Below, in pieces: positions 1 through 6,796 of a DNA stretch of 15,076 bases; the stretch's first letter is position 1, and every line of letters begins with the position of its first letter. This DNA is from JAGXTF01 sp040376005 (lineage in GTDB: Bacteria > Bacteroidota > Bacteroidia > NS11-12g > UBA955), in assembly GCA_040376005.1 (NCBI GenBank), contig JBEIRK010000062.1:1-15076 (forward strand). Direction: 5' to 3'. The position numbers and the translations under genes are program-made. Below the pieces are notes generated by a model, which was not told the origin of the DNA, did no database searches, and saw only the letters and a list, made by a program, of their open reading frames with translations.

Positions 1-202
1 ACATACTCATTTTGGCAATCCCCCCTTGGCCCGCAAATTTGGGATGCTTATCAGGACATGGATCAATACGGCTGTGAAAATCATTGGTATGCATCACCAA
101 TACGGATTCTGCACGCGCAGCAGCGCCCAAAACTTCAGGTATCACAGGCAGCACTGCCCCTGTCATAGCCAACTGTTTTAGAAATTCACGTCTGCTGCTC
201 AT
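1..202 (-). CDS. Tat-exported metallophosphatase / 5'-nucleotidase family protein (5' part only)
   Basis: Only the first 67 codons lie in the window; the gene runs off the left edge. The N-terminus has a twin-arginine signal (SSRREFLK at residues 2-9, then a hydrophobic stretch ending around AAARA), so the protein should be exported folded by Tat. After it comes HTNDFHSRIDP (residues 38-48), the first metal-binding motif of UshA/5'-nucleotidase-type calcineurin-like phosphoesterases; D41 and H43 are the expected metal ligands. QGGIAK (59-64) matches the following conserved segment. The family hydrolyses phosphate esters of nucleotides or nucleotide sugars outside the cytoplasm. In Bacteroidota the catalytic half and the 5'-nucleotidase C-terminal domain are often separate neighbouring genes, so the partner may lie just outside the window. 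The exact substrate cannot be read from this fragment. A promoter sits only five bases before the ATG. Confidence 0.85.
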   Translation of the reverse strand, partial: MSSRREFLKQLAMTGAVLPVIPEVLGAAARAESVLVMHTNDFHSRIDPCPDKHPKFAGQGGIAKMSM

Positions 203-207
203 GGTTT

Positions 208-237
208 CAAATGTATCCCGATTTCGGCTAAATACAA
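208..237 (-). promoter_or_regulatory. Bacteroidota-type promoter for the metallophosphatase gene
   Basis: Read on the minus strand, TTG (237-235) is followed after exactly 19 bases by TACATTTG (215-208), a full match to the TTG-N19-TAnnTTTG consensus. The -7 box ends five bases before the ATG, so the transcript should start almost at the start codon. Confidence 0.6.
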
Positions 238-324
238 GCAAATATTGCACCATAACCCAACCATTCCTAGGCAGCATTTGAGGGGTTTCCAAACAATTTA
301 CAGGAAACACACAATCTCCTGCTG

Positions 325-332
325 TACCTTTG
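325..332 (+). promoter_or_regulatory. -7 box (TACCTTTG) for the beta-helix lipoprotein
   Basis: TACCTTTG fits the Bacteroidota -7 consensus TAnnTTTG. It ends 14 bases before the ATG at 347. I see no TTG at the expected -33 distance, so the call rests on the -7 box alone. It lies inside the longer open frame beginning at 245, which argues for the start at 347. Confidence 0.45.
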
Positions 333-346
333 CGTTCGTATTGGCG

Positions 347-1741
347 ATGAATATCAAAGGCAATTTATGGATAAGCGCAGTCCTTCTCCTTCTGGTGATG
401 GGGTCCTGTAAAAAGGAAAACTTCTTTACAGGCAGCACGACCCTATCCATTAGCGCCGATACCGTGTGGTTCGATACCCTATTTACGCGCCAAGCGGGCA
501 CCAAATATCCCATTTCCATTACCCGCATTTTTAGTATTAAAAACAAAGAGAATGGAACCGTTAAGGTAAACCTTTCATTGTCTGGAGGGAAAAACAGTCC
601 CTTTAGAATCAATGCCGATGGTTTCGCAGGTCCGAACATTACCGACCTTGAAATACCCGCCAAAGACAGCGTTTTTGTATTTGTACAATGCAGCCTGGAA
701 GCCAATAACCAAACCATGCCCGCATTGGTGGTTGATTCTTTGATAGCTACCGTCAATGGCAACTCGCAAAAAACCTATTTGGCCGCCTACGGCTGGGATG
801 CGCATTACTACCGTTCGGTGCAGCTCAATTGCAACGAAACTTGGACGGATAAGACCAAGCCCTACGTGATCATAGAAAATGCACTGGTAGCGAAAGGGTG
901 CACCTTTACCGTAAAGGAAGGGGTAACGGTCTATAACAGCGCCAGCAGTATTCTTATTGTGCAAGGCACTCTTAAAATTGAAGGTACCGCTTCTGAAGCC
1001 GTGAATTTCACTGGCGACAAACCTGTTTTTGCGGCACGTTTCCTTCCAAACCAATGGGGTGGCATATACTTTACCCGGGGCTCAGTGAACAACGAGATTC
1101 GTTTTGCCCGCATTCACAATGCATCTATAGCAGTGCGGGTAGACAGCCTTCCGGAAAACGGCACTTGGAATTTACAGCTTGAAAACAGCAGTCTGCTCTA
1201 CAACGGCCAAGCGGCATTGGCAGGCATTACAGCCAAAATACGCGCTGTAAACTGCCTGTTTGGAGAAAGTGGCTCCTACAGCTTTTTAGGACTTTTAGGG
1301 GGTACCTACGATTTCAAACACTGCACTTTTGTTGGTTATAACAGCTTCGGCCCCCGCAAAGATGGTCACTTTGCCATTACCAATACCATTAGAAACTCCA
1401 ATGGACAAATCCTAAAATCCGCCGCTTTATCATGTGCAGTGGTGAACTCAATCATTTACGGCAGTCTGAAGGAAGAGTTATTTGTTGACAATAAAGGTTG
1501 GGAGCCCTTTACCACCAACATTACCAACAACCTCATCCGTTCTTTTGATCAGCCTTTTGCATCAAATACATACAACAAGGACCTACTATTTGTAAAAACC
1601 TCTGATTACAATTTTGAACTGCAAGCAGGTTCGCCCGCCCTTGATGCCGGGATTATGCTTTCTCCTCCAATAAATACAGATTTGCTCGGTAAGCCAAGAG
1701 ATAGCAAACCCGACCTAGGGGCTTACGAAAAACAACCATAA
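347..1741 (+). CDS. Predicted lipoprotein with beta-helix fold and choice-of-anchor Q-type C-terminus
   Basis: A 464-residue exported protein of unknown function. The frame is open from 245, but ATG 347 gives a clean lipoprotein signal peptide (MNIKGNLWIS, hydrophobic stretch, then MGSC with lipidated Cys21) and follows a -7 box. Residues about 32-155 form a beta-rich domain (SADTVWFDTLFT, NSPFRINADG, EIPAKDSVFVFV, AAYGWDAHYY) of a kind I associate with Bacteroidota surface lipoproteins. From about 170 to 420, repeated short strands (GVTVYNSASSILIVQGTLKI, NQWGGIYF, ARIHNASIAV, VNCLFGES) suggest a right-handed parallel beta-helix. The end, AGSPALDAG (427-435) and PDLGAYE (455-461), matches the C-terminal segment of choice-of-anchor Q proteins. 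Beta-helix proteins often bind or cleave polysaccharides, but I see no catalytic signature, and lipid anchoring in the outer membrane is inferred. The gene stands alone and ends at a strong terminator. Confidence 0.8.
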   Translation: MNIKGNLWISAVLLLLVMGSCKKENFFTGSTTLSISADTVWFDTLFTRQAGTKYPISITRIFSIKNKENGTVKVNLSLSGGKNSPFRINADGFAGPNITDLEIPAKDSVFVFVQCSLEANNQTMPALVVDSLIATVNGNSQKTYLAAYGWDAHYYRSVQLNCNETWTDKTKPYVIIENALVAKGCTFTVKEGVTVYNSASSILIVQGTLKIEGTASEAVNFTGDKPVFAARFLPNQWGGIYFTRGSVNNEIRFARIHNASIAVRVDSLPENGTWNLQLENSSLLYNGQAALAGITAKIRAVNCLFGESGSYSFLGLLGGTYDFKHCTFVGYNSFGPRKDGHFAITNTIRNSNGQILKSAALSCAVVNSIIYGSLKEELFVDNKGWEPFTTNITNNLIRSFDQPFASNTYNKDLLFVKTSDYNFELQAGSPALDAGIMLSPPINTDLLGKPRDSKPDLGAYEKQP

Positions 1742-1742
1742 A

Positions 1743-1767
1743 AAAAGGAGAGCATGGCTCTCCTTTT
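1743..1767. terminator. Bidirectional intrinsic terminator
   Basis: AAAAGGAGAGC, loop ATG, GCTCTCCTTTT: a perfect 11-bp stem with a three-base loop, flanked by A and T runs so that it reads as a terminator in both directions. It begins two bases after the beta-helix lipoprotein stop and lies 23 bases before the end of the convergent doxX-like gene, so it probably serves both. Confidence 0.85.
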
Positions 1768-1790
1768 CATTTCAATCTGGTTTGTTTGAA

Positions 1791-2162
1791 TCAGTTGTCA
1801 GATGCATTCGCAAATGCAATCGCGCCCATGGCAACAGCAATGTCTTTTACTGCGCTTGAAGTGGCCATCATCTTCGCCATTTCATCATCCGAACCCATGC
1901 CTGGGACATGCACGCCTGCAACGATGATAATAAGCAACAATGCGAGTAAATAGCCTGCCAATTTCACCTGCTTGTTAATTACAAACGAAACTGCAGCAAG
2001 CATCAAGCATGCGCCGCTAACATAAATCAAAATCTCAGCCATAGGCCAGCTTTTAATCATGCCAGCCATAGCCTGTGCAGAGGTCATGTGACCCAGTCCG
2101 AAAAATGCCATCGTAATCCCAAAAAGAATACGTGCAATGTTGTTAGGTAAAATGTTTTTCAT
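1791..2162 (-). CDS. DoxX-like small integral membrane protein
   Basis: A 123-residue protein with four predicted membrane segments: near residues 8-24 (ARILFGITMAFFGLGH), about 38-58 (AEILIYVSGACLMLAAVSFV), 64-82 (LAGYLLALLLIIIVAGVHV) and a weaker C-terminal one (AVKDIAVAMGAIAFA). Segment order, length and the Arg near the start of helix 1 fit the DoxX/DoxD-like family, whose members are small inner-membrane proteins of mostly unknown role, some tied to thiol or respiratory redox partners. The frame is open from 2198, but ATG 2162 puts the charged N-terminus directly before helix 1 and lies 25 bases after a consensus promoter that overlaps the longer version. It follows tadA on the same strand but has its own promoter. 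The substrate or partner is unknown. Confidence 0.75.
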   Translation of the reverse strand: MKNILPNNIARILFGITMAFFGLGHMTSAQAMAGMIKSWPMAEILIYVSGACLMLAAVSFVINKQVKLAGYLLALLLIIIVAGVHVPGMGSDDEMAKMMATSSAVKDIAVAMGAIAFANASDN

Positions 2163-2187
2163 GGATATGCACTTATTTGGTGTAATA

Positions 2188-2217
2188 CAAACATACACAA
2201 ATTATCTGTTTAAACAA
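2188..2217 (-). promoter_or_regulatory. Bacteroidota-type promoter for the doxX-like gene
   Basis: On the minus strand TTG (2217-2215) is followed by 19 bases and TATGTTTG (2195-2188), a full match to TTG-N19-TAnnTTTG. It occupies the gap between the tadA stop and ATG 2162 and predicts a leader of about 20 bases. Confidence 0.65.
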
Positions 2218-2220
2218 GTG

Positions 2221-2664
2221 TTATCGCTTAGACGCAAAAAATGCCTTCATGAGCAAAGCACATTCCTCAGCGAGCAAACCCCCTTCCATCTTGGTTTTGA
2301 CGCCCACAATAGCAGGAGAAACCGTTTGATAGCCAAATTTTGGCTCTGTGGCTCCATACACTACCCTGCCAAGTCGCGCCCATTTTACCGCACCCGCGCA
2401 CATGCAGCATGGCTCCACGGTGACATACAGCGTGCACTCTTCCAAAAACTTAGAATCTAAGTAAGAGGATGCCGCCGTTATCGCTACCATTTCCGCATGC
2501 GCTGTAACATCTTTTAGCCTTTCTGTCTGATTATGGCCTTTGCCAATTATTTTTTGGTTATGCACCACCACCGCCCCTATAGGAATTTCATCTTCTTCTA
2601 AAGCGGCTGCCGCTTCATCCAGCGCCTTGCGCATAAAATATTCGTCCGTAAAAAGGCTCTCCAT
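2221..2664 (-). CDS. tadA: tRNA-specific adenosine deaminase TadA (nucleoside deaminase family)
   Basis: A 147-residue zinc-dependent deaminase. Visible motifs are the zinc ligand and proton-shuttle pair in TAHAEMVAI (H56, E58) and the second zinc motif EPCCMCAGA (C86 and C89). The spacing, the LEECTLYVTVEPC context and the GYQTVSP segment resemble Bacteroidota TadA, which converts A34 to inosine in the anticodon wobble position of tRNA-Arg(ACG). Length is normal for TadA. Related cytosine or guanine deaminases share the fold, but the CAGA after the second zinc motif and the VTAHAE context favour TadA. The ATG at 2664 is taken because the N-terminus (FMRKALDEA) then begins at the usual place. 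The gene is divergent from bshA across 66 bases. Confidence 0.85.
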   Translation of the reverse strand: MESLFTDEYFMRKALDEAAAALEEDEIPIGAVVVHNQKIIGKGHNQTERLKDVTAHAEMVAITAASSYLDSKFLEECTLYVTVEPCCMCAGAVKWARLGRVVYGATEPKFGYQTVSPAIVGVKTKMEGGLLAEECALLMKAFFASKR

Positions 2665-2688
2665 TTTACCTTCAAGATTAATTAATAT

Positions 2689-2718
2689 TTGGCATAAACT
2701 AAAAATAGGCTAAACTTG
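2689..2718 (+). promoter_or_regulatory. Probable promoter for bshA
   Basis: TTG (2689-2691), 19 bases, then TAAACTTG (2711-2718), which matches TAnnTTTG at all but one position. The box ends 12 bases before ATG 2731. A possible TTG start at 2716 falls inside the box and is therefore unlikely to be used. Confidence 0.5.
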
Positions 2719-2730
2719 TTCCTTCTAAGC

Positions 2731-3873
2731 ATGAAAATTGGAATTGTGTGCTACCCCACTTTTGGTGGTAGCGGTGTGGTAGCGACAGAGCTTGGAAAAG
2801 CGCTGGCAGTGAGAGGGCATGAAGTACATTTTGTGAGTTACTCACAACCTGCGCGTTTGGATATATTTTCAGAAAACATTTTTTACCACGAAGTAAGTGT
2901 GCTACAATATCCACTTTTTGATTACGCCCCTTATGAAACTGCCCTTGCCGGCAAAATTGTAGATATTACCAAAACGGTATCCTTGGATTTGGTGCACGTA
3001 CATTATGCCATCCCCCATGCGTCTGCTGCCTTGTTGGCAAAACTCATCCTTCAAAGTGAGGGCATAACCTTGCCGGTGGTAACCACCTTGCACGGCACGG
3101 ATATTACCTTGGTGGGACGCGAATCTACTTTTGAAGATGTGGTGCGCTGGAGTATAGAAAACTCTGATGCTGTTACTGCGGTATCCAACAGCCTGCGCAG
3201 AGACACTGAGCTGCACTTCCGCACCAAACGCAGTATTGATGTTATTCCAAACTTTATCGATTTCGATAGGTTTAATAAAAAAGCCAAGGACCATTTCAAA
3301 AAAGCCATTGCACCCAATGGTGAACGTATACTCATTCACACCTCCAACTTTAGAAAAGTGAAGCGTGTGGGCGATGTGCTGGATATTTTTTGTAAGGTAA
3401 GTGAGAAAATTCCGAGCAAACTGCTGCTCATAGGCGACGGACCAGAACGCAGCCATATCGAGAGAGCAGCGCGCGAAATGCAGTGCAGCGATAAAATCCT
3501 GTTTTTGGGAAAACAAGAAGCCATTGAGGAAATCTTGAGTGTAGGGGATCTATTCTTATTGCCCTCTGAGACAGAAAGCTTTGGTTTGGCTGCCTTAGAA
3601 GCCATGGCCTGCGAGGTGCCAGTAGTATCCTCAAATACAGGAGGTATTCCAGAGGTGAATGTGCATGGGGTTACAGGCTACCTAAGCGAAGTAGGCGATA
3701 TCGATGACATGGCAGCGAATGCGTTGAAAATATTTGCCGACGATGCCACCTTAAATGCATTTAAACAAAGGGCATTCAACCACGCCAAACAGTTTGATTT
3801 GAACTTAATTCTCCAAGATTACGAGGCTGTATACCGCCGCGTGGTGGGTGGCTCAGTGGCTGGAACTGCCTGA
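2731..3873 (+). CDS. bshA: N-acetyl-alpha-D-glucosaminyl L-malate synthase BshA
   Basis: A 380-residue GT-B fold, family GT4 glycosyltransferase. BshA joins GlcNAc from UDP-GlcNAc to L-malate, the first step of bacillithiol synthesis in the cytoplasm. Family-specific features are the N-terminal YPTFGGSGVVATELGKAL (8-25), HEVSVLQYPLF (53-63), the VHVHYAIPHA segment (88-97) and LHGTDITLVG (120-129). The GT4 EX7E motif is at E282-E290 (ESFGLAALE). Length is typical. ATG 2731 (MKIGIVCYPT) is preferred to TTG 2716, which would add five residues and overlap the promoter. No bshB or bshC is visible here; dispersed bsh genes are usual. The last 21 bases overlap the end of the ECF sigma gene on the other strand. 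Confidence 0.93.
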   Translation: MKIGIVCYPTFGGSGVVATELGKALAVRGHEVHFVSYSQPARLDIFSENIFYHEVSVLQYPLFDYAPYETALAGKIVDITKTVSLDLVHVHYAIPHASAALLAKLILQSEGITLPVVTTLHGTDITLVGRESTFEDVVRWSIENSDAVTAVSNSLRRDTELHFRTKRSIDVIPNFIDFDRFNKKAKDHFKKAIAPNGERILIHTSNFRKVKRVGDVLDIFCKVSEKIPSKLLLIGDGPERSHIERAAREMQCSDKILFLGKQEAIEEILSVGDLFLLPSETESFGLAALEAMACEVPVVSSNTGGIPEVNVHGVTGYLSEVGDIDDMAANALKIFADDATLNAFKQRAFNHAKQFDLNLILQDYEAVYRRVVGGSVAGTA

Positions 3874-4374
3874 TTCTCCGGGTTCCATGCCCTTTTTCAA
3901 GAATTTCAAAGCCAATCCAATCTGGTTTTCCACTGTTTTCGGGGTAATATCCATGATGGCCGCAATTTCCTTATAAGACAGCTCGTACATGCGACTCAAC
4001 AAAAAGGTTTGCCTGCACTTGTTGGGAAGCATGTCTATCAAGATTTGAATACGCTGTTGGGTTTCTTTAGCCTGCAGATTCTCTAAGACTCCAGCATCTG
4101 GACTGATTGCTGAAAAGTCGTCGGGCATATCCGAAAAAGGAAGCTTTGCCTTTTTAATATGGTTGAGGCAACGATTTTTTACCCCTGTGAATAAGTAGTT
4201 TTTTAGAGAATCGTCGAAAACCAACTGCTCTTTGCGCGCCCAAACTGCCATAAACATATCCTGTACAATTTCTTCCGCATCGGATCTGTGAGACACAATT
4301 CCTGCGGCAAAATGCACCAAACCTGGCCGAAACCTACGGTACAATTTTTCGAAATCTTCCAAAGACTGATTCAC
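3853..4374 (-). CDS. ECF-type RNA polymerase sigma factor
   Basis: About 173 residues with the two ECF domains. Region 2 covers roughly residues 4-76 (FEKLYRRFRPGLVHFA, DAEEIVQDMFMAVW, YLFTGVKNRCLNHIKK); region 4 covers about 107-160 (LPNKCRQTFLLSRMYELSYK, EIAAIMDITPKTVENQI), with a helix-turn-helix for the -35/-33 element. It resembles the Bacteroidota sigma-70 expansion group whose members often control SusC/SusD loci with FecR-type anti-sigma factors, but no such genes are in the window, so its signal and targets are unknown. The frame extends to a TTG at 4389, but that TTG is the last part of a perfect -7 box (TATTTTTG); GTG 4374, 12 bases downstream, fits better. It could also be co-transcribed with recQ, which ends 49 bases before 4389. 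Its stop lies inside the end of bshA on the opposite strand. Confidence 0.85.
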   Translation of the reverse strand: MNQSLEDFEKLYRRFRPGLVHFAAGIVSHRSDAEEIVQDMFMAVWARKEQLVFDDSLKNYLFTGVKNRCLNHIKKAKLPFSDMPDDFSAISPDAGVLENLQAKETQQRIQILIDMLPNKCRQTFLLSRMYELSYKEIAAIMDITPKTVENQIGLALKFLKKGMEPGESGSSSH

Positions 4375-4386
4375 AGTTTGTAGCTG

Positions 4387-4394
4387 CAAAAATA
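4387..4394 (-). promoter_or_regulatory. -7 box (TATTTTTG) upstream of the ECF sigma gene
   Basis: On the minus strand 4394-4387 reads TATTTTTG, a full match to TAnnTTTG, 12 bases before GTG 4374. No TTG lies 19 bases upstream; the nearest is 12 bases away. It decides the start choice for the sigma gene. Confidence 0.4.
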
Positions 4395-4438
4395 GAAAGC
4401 TTGGGGCAACCCTCTCCCGCTATTTTCCCACAGCCACA

Positions 4439-6652
4439 TCAATTGCCCAAATCCGACAAAAATTGAATGCGCATCAACTGCAACTCTTCATGGGTAAACT
4501 CCCCGTCAAAGTGCTTGAATGCCGCTTCCAAATCGTCTTCCTGTGCGGTGCGTAGGTAGTCGAAAATCTCATTCTGCAAATCCTCTTCTAAAAATTGATC
4601 GAGGAAATAGCGAATGTTCAACTTCGTACCTGAGTTTATCACCTGCTCAAGTTCATCTACCAAGGCGTCAAACTCAATACCGAGTTGCTTGGCGATATCT
4701 AGCAAGTCCACTTTTTTATCAATGTTCAAAATGATATTCTTCTTGCGCACCGATTTCTCAGCATTGCCTTTAAGCACAATGTCTTGGTGCCTCTCAATAT
4801 CATTATCTTTTACAAATTTTTCGATGTATTCAATGAACTGCTTACCGAATTTCTGCGCCTTGTTGCGACCCACACCATTGATATTCGCCAACTCATCCAA
4901 GGTGATTGGATATTTGGTGGCCATATCTTCTAAACTCGGATCTTGGAAAATTACATATGGTGGCAATCCCATTTCCTTAGCAACCTTTTTGCGCAAGTCT
5001 TTAAGGTGGGTAAATAGCTCTTCATCACATACACTTTCCATTCTAAAACTATCGAAATCATCCTCCGACACGTTTTCGAACTCCACATCCACAGCCATTT
5101 GGTGTGGCAATGGTTTAACGATATACGCCTCGCCTTCCTCATTGAGACTGAGCAAGCCGTATCGTTCTATATTCTTATTGAGATAGCCGCTAACCAAAGC
5201 CAAGCGATATACTGATTTCCAGAATACTTTATCGTTGTCTTTGCCACAGGCAAATAGGGGCAACTTATCGTGACCGTAATCTTTAATGCTGTCTACCTTT
5301 TTCCCTATCACAAAGTTCACCACATGGGACATATGGAACTCATCTTTAAGGCTTTTTAGGGCTTCAAGCGCCATCTTCATCTGCGCTGTCACATCCTGCT
5401 TTGGTTTAGGATGCGCACAATTGTCGCACATTTGATTGCAATCCTCCTCTTTGAAAGATTCTCCAAAATAGTGCAACAACAATTTACGGCGACACTGACT
5501 GCTTTCCGCAAATGCAGCGGTCTCTGCAATCAGCAAACCACCAATTTCTTGCTCCGCAACCGGTTTGTCCTTCATGAACTTCTCCAACTTCTCAATATCG
5601 TTGGGGTTGTAGAACAAAAGGCAATCTCCCTGCATACCATCACGTCCGCCACGACCAGTTTCTTGGTAGTACCCTTCAAGGCTTTTTGGTACATCGTAGT
5701 GAATCACAAAACGCACATCTGGCTTGTCTATACCCATACCAAAGGCAATGGTTGCCACTATCACATTGCAATCTTCCATCAAAAATGCATCCTGATGGTG
5801 GGCGCGTGTTTTGGCATCCAAACCTGCATGATAAGGCAAGGCTTTGATACCGTTCATGTGCAACATCTCCGCTATTTCCTCCACCTTACGACGGCTTAGG
5901 CAATAAATAATACCAGACTTGCCTTGGCGCTTGTTGATGAAATTGATAATATCCTTATGTACCTGCTCTTTGCGGCCCTTCGGACGCACTTCGTAGTACA
6001 AGTTGGAACGGTTAAAAGAGCTTTTATACACCTTGGCGTCGAGCATGCCTAGGTTTTTTTGAATGTCTATTTGAACCTTGGGCGTAGCTGTAGCAGTTAG
6101 CGCCATTAAGGGAACATCCCCAATTTCTTTTACCATTTGGCGAATACGGCGGTACTCTGGACGGAAATCATGCCCCCATTCAGAAATACAGTGCGCCTCA
6201 TCAACTGCCACAAAGCTGATCTTAATTTTACGCAAGAGCTCCATTGTCTCTTCCTTTTTCAAGGTTTCTGGAGCCACATATAGCAACTTGGTATTTTCTG
6301 CCAGCATATCATCCATCACCCGGGTAAGTTCAGACTTACTCAAGGATGAATTTAAAAAATGGGCGAAAGAATTGTTCGATGCAAACCCGCGGATATTGTC
6401 CACTTGGTTTTTCATCAAGGCGATTAAAGGAGATATTACAATGGCCGTTCCCGGCATCATCATCGCTGGCAATTGATATGTCAATGATTTGCCTGCACCT
6501 GTAGGCATAATCACAAAGCAATCCTCTCCGGCCAAAACACTGCGCACAACCGCCTCTTGATTGCCTTTAAATTCGCTGAACCCGAAGAATTCTTTTAACG
6601 TTTTCTTGGGATCTGGGTGTAACGCGTCCGCTACCTCTGAAGTCATTTCCAT
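4439..6652 (-). CDS. recQ: ATP-dependent DNA helicase RecQ
   Basis: A 737-residue superfamily 2, 3'-to-5' DNA helicase for recombination and fork repair. Motifs in order: motif 0 Gln31 (KGNQEAV), Walker A MPTGAGKS (49-56), DEAH box (151-154) followed by CISEWGHDFRPEYR with the RecQ aromatic loop, motif III TATAT (186-190), motif V around ATIAFGMGIDKPDVR (300-314) and motif VI QETGRGGRDG (330-339). Zinc-site cysteines are C387, C405, C409 and C412. A winged-helix RQC domain follows (about 420-520), then an HRDC domain (about 543-615; LPPYVIFQDPSLEDMA, INGVGRNKAQKFG). The last 120 residues go beyond the classical E. coli layout and look like a helix-turn-helix tail (IDKKVDLLDIAKQLGIEFDA). The gene is complete. 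Either M1 or M3 could be the start. It is divergent from kdsD. Confidence 0.95.
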   Translation of the reverse strand: MEMTSEVADALHPDPKKTLKEFFGFSEFKGNQEAVVRSVLAGEDCFVIMPTGAGKSLTYQLPAMMMPGTAIVISPLIALMKNQVDNIRGFASNNSFAHFLNSSLSKSELTRVMDDMLAENTKLLYVAPETLKKEETMELLRKIKISFVAVDEAHCISEWGHDFRPEYRRIRQMVKEIGDVPLMALTATATPKVQIDIQKNLGMLDAKVYKSSFNRSNLYYEVRPKGRKEQVHKDIINFINKRQGKSGIIYCLSRRKVEEIAEMLHMNGIKALPYHAGLDAKTRAHHQDAFLMEDCNVIVATIAFGMGIDKPDVRFVIHYDVPKSLEGYYQETGRGGRDGMQGDCLLFYNPNDIEKLEKFMKDKPVAEQEIGGLLIAETAAFAESSQCRRKLLLHYFGESFKEEDCNQMCDNCAHPKPKQDVTAQMKMALEALKSLKDEFHMSHVVNFVIGKKVDSIKDYGHDKLPLFACGKDNDKVFWKSVYRLALVSGYLNKNIERYGLLSLNEEGEAYIVKPLPHQMAVDVEFENVSEDDFDSFRMESVCDEELFTHLKDLRKKVAKEMGLPPYVIFQDPSLEDMATKYPITLDELANINGVGRNKAQKFGKQFIEYIEKFVKDNDIERHQDIVLKGNAEKSVRKKNIILNIDKKVDLLDIAKQLGIEFDALVDELEQVINSGTKLNIRYFLDQFLEEDLQNEIFDYLRTAQEDDLEAAFKHFDGEFTHEELQLMRIQFLSDLGN

Positions 6653-6670
6653 CTGTTCTTTTCTTGGTAG

Positions 6671-6702
6671 TAAATTTAACGCATAGGCAAGTGTTTCTGC
6701 AA
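6671..6702 (-). promoter_or_regulatory. Possible promoter for recQ
   Basis: On the minus strand TTG (6702-6700), 21 bases, then TAAATTTA (6678-6671), one mismatch to TAnnTTTG. The box ends 18 bases before the recQ ATG. The spacing is slightly long and the box imperfect, so this is tentative. Confidence 0.35.
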
Positions 6703-6796
6703 GTTAATGTTAATTTTTTTTTGTTTTTTTGTCGTATCCACTATTTAGGGCTGAGCAAAGCAACTTTTTAAGTTATTTTGCGCACCCATTCCCATC

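Noticed and set aside
6711..6731. T-rich run between recQ and kdsD as a possible terminator
   Set aside because: There is no stable GC stem before it, only a short TTAA repeat, and both flanking genes start here, so no transcript needs ending; it is probably just AT-rich promoter DNA.
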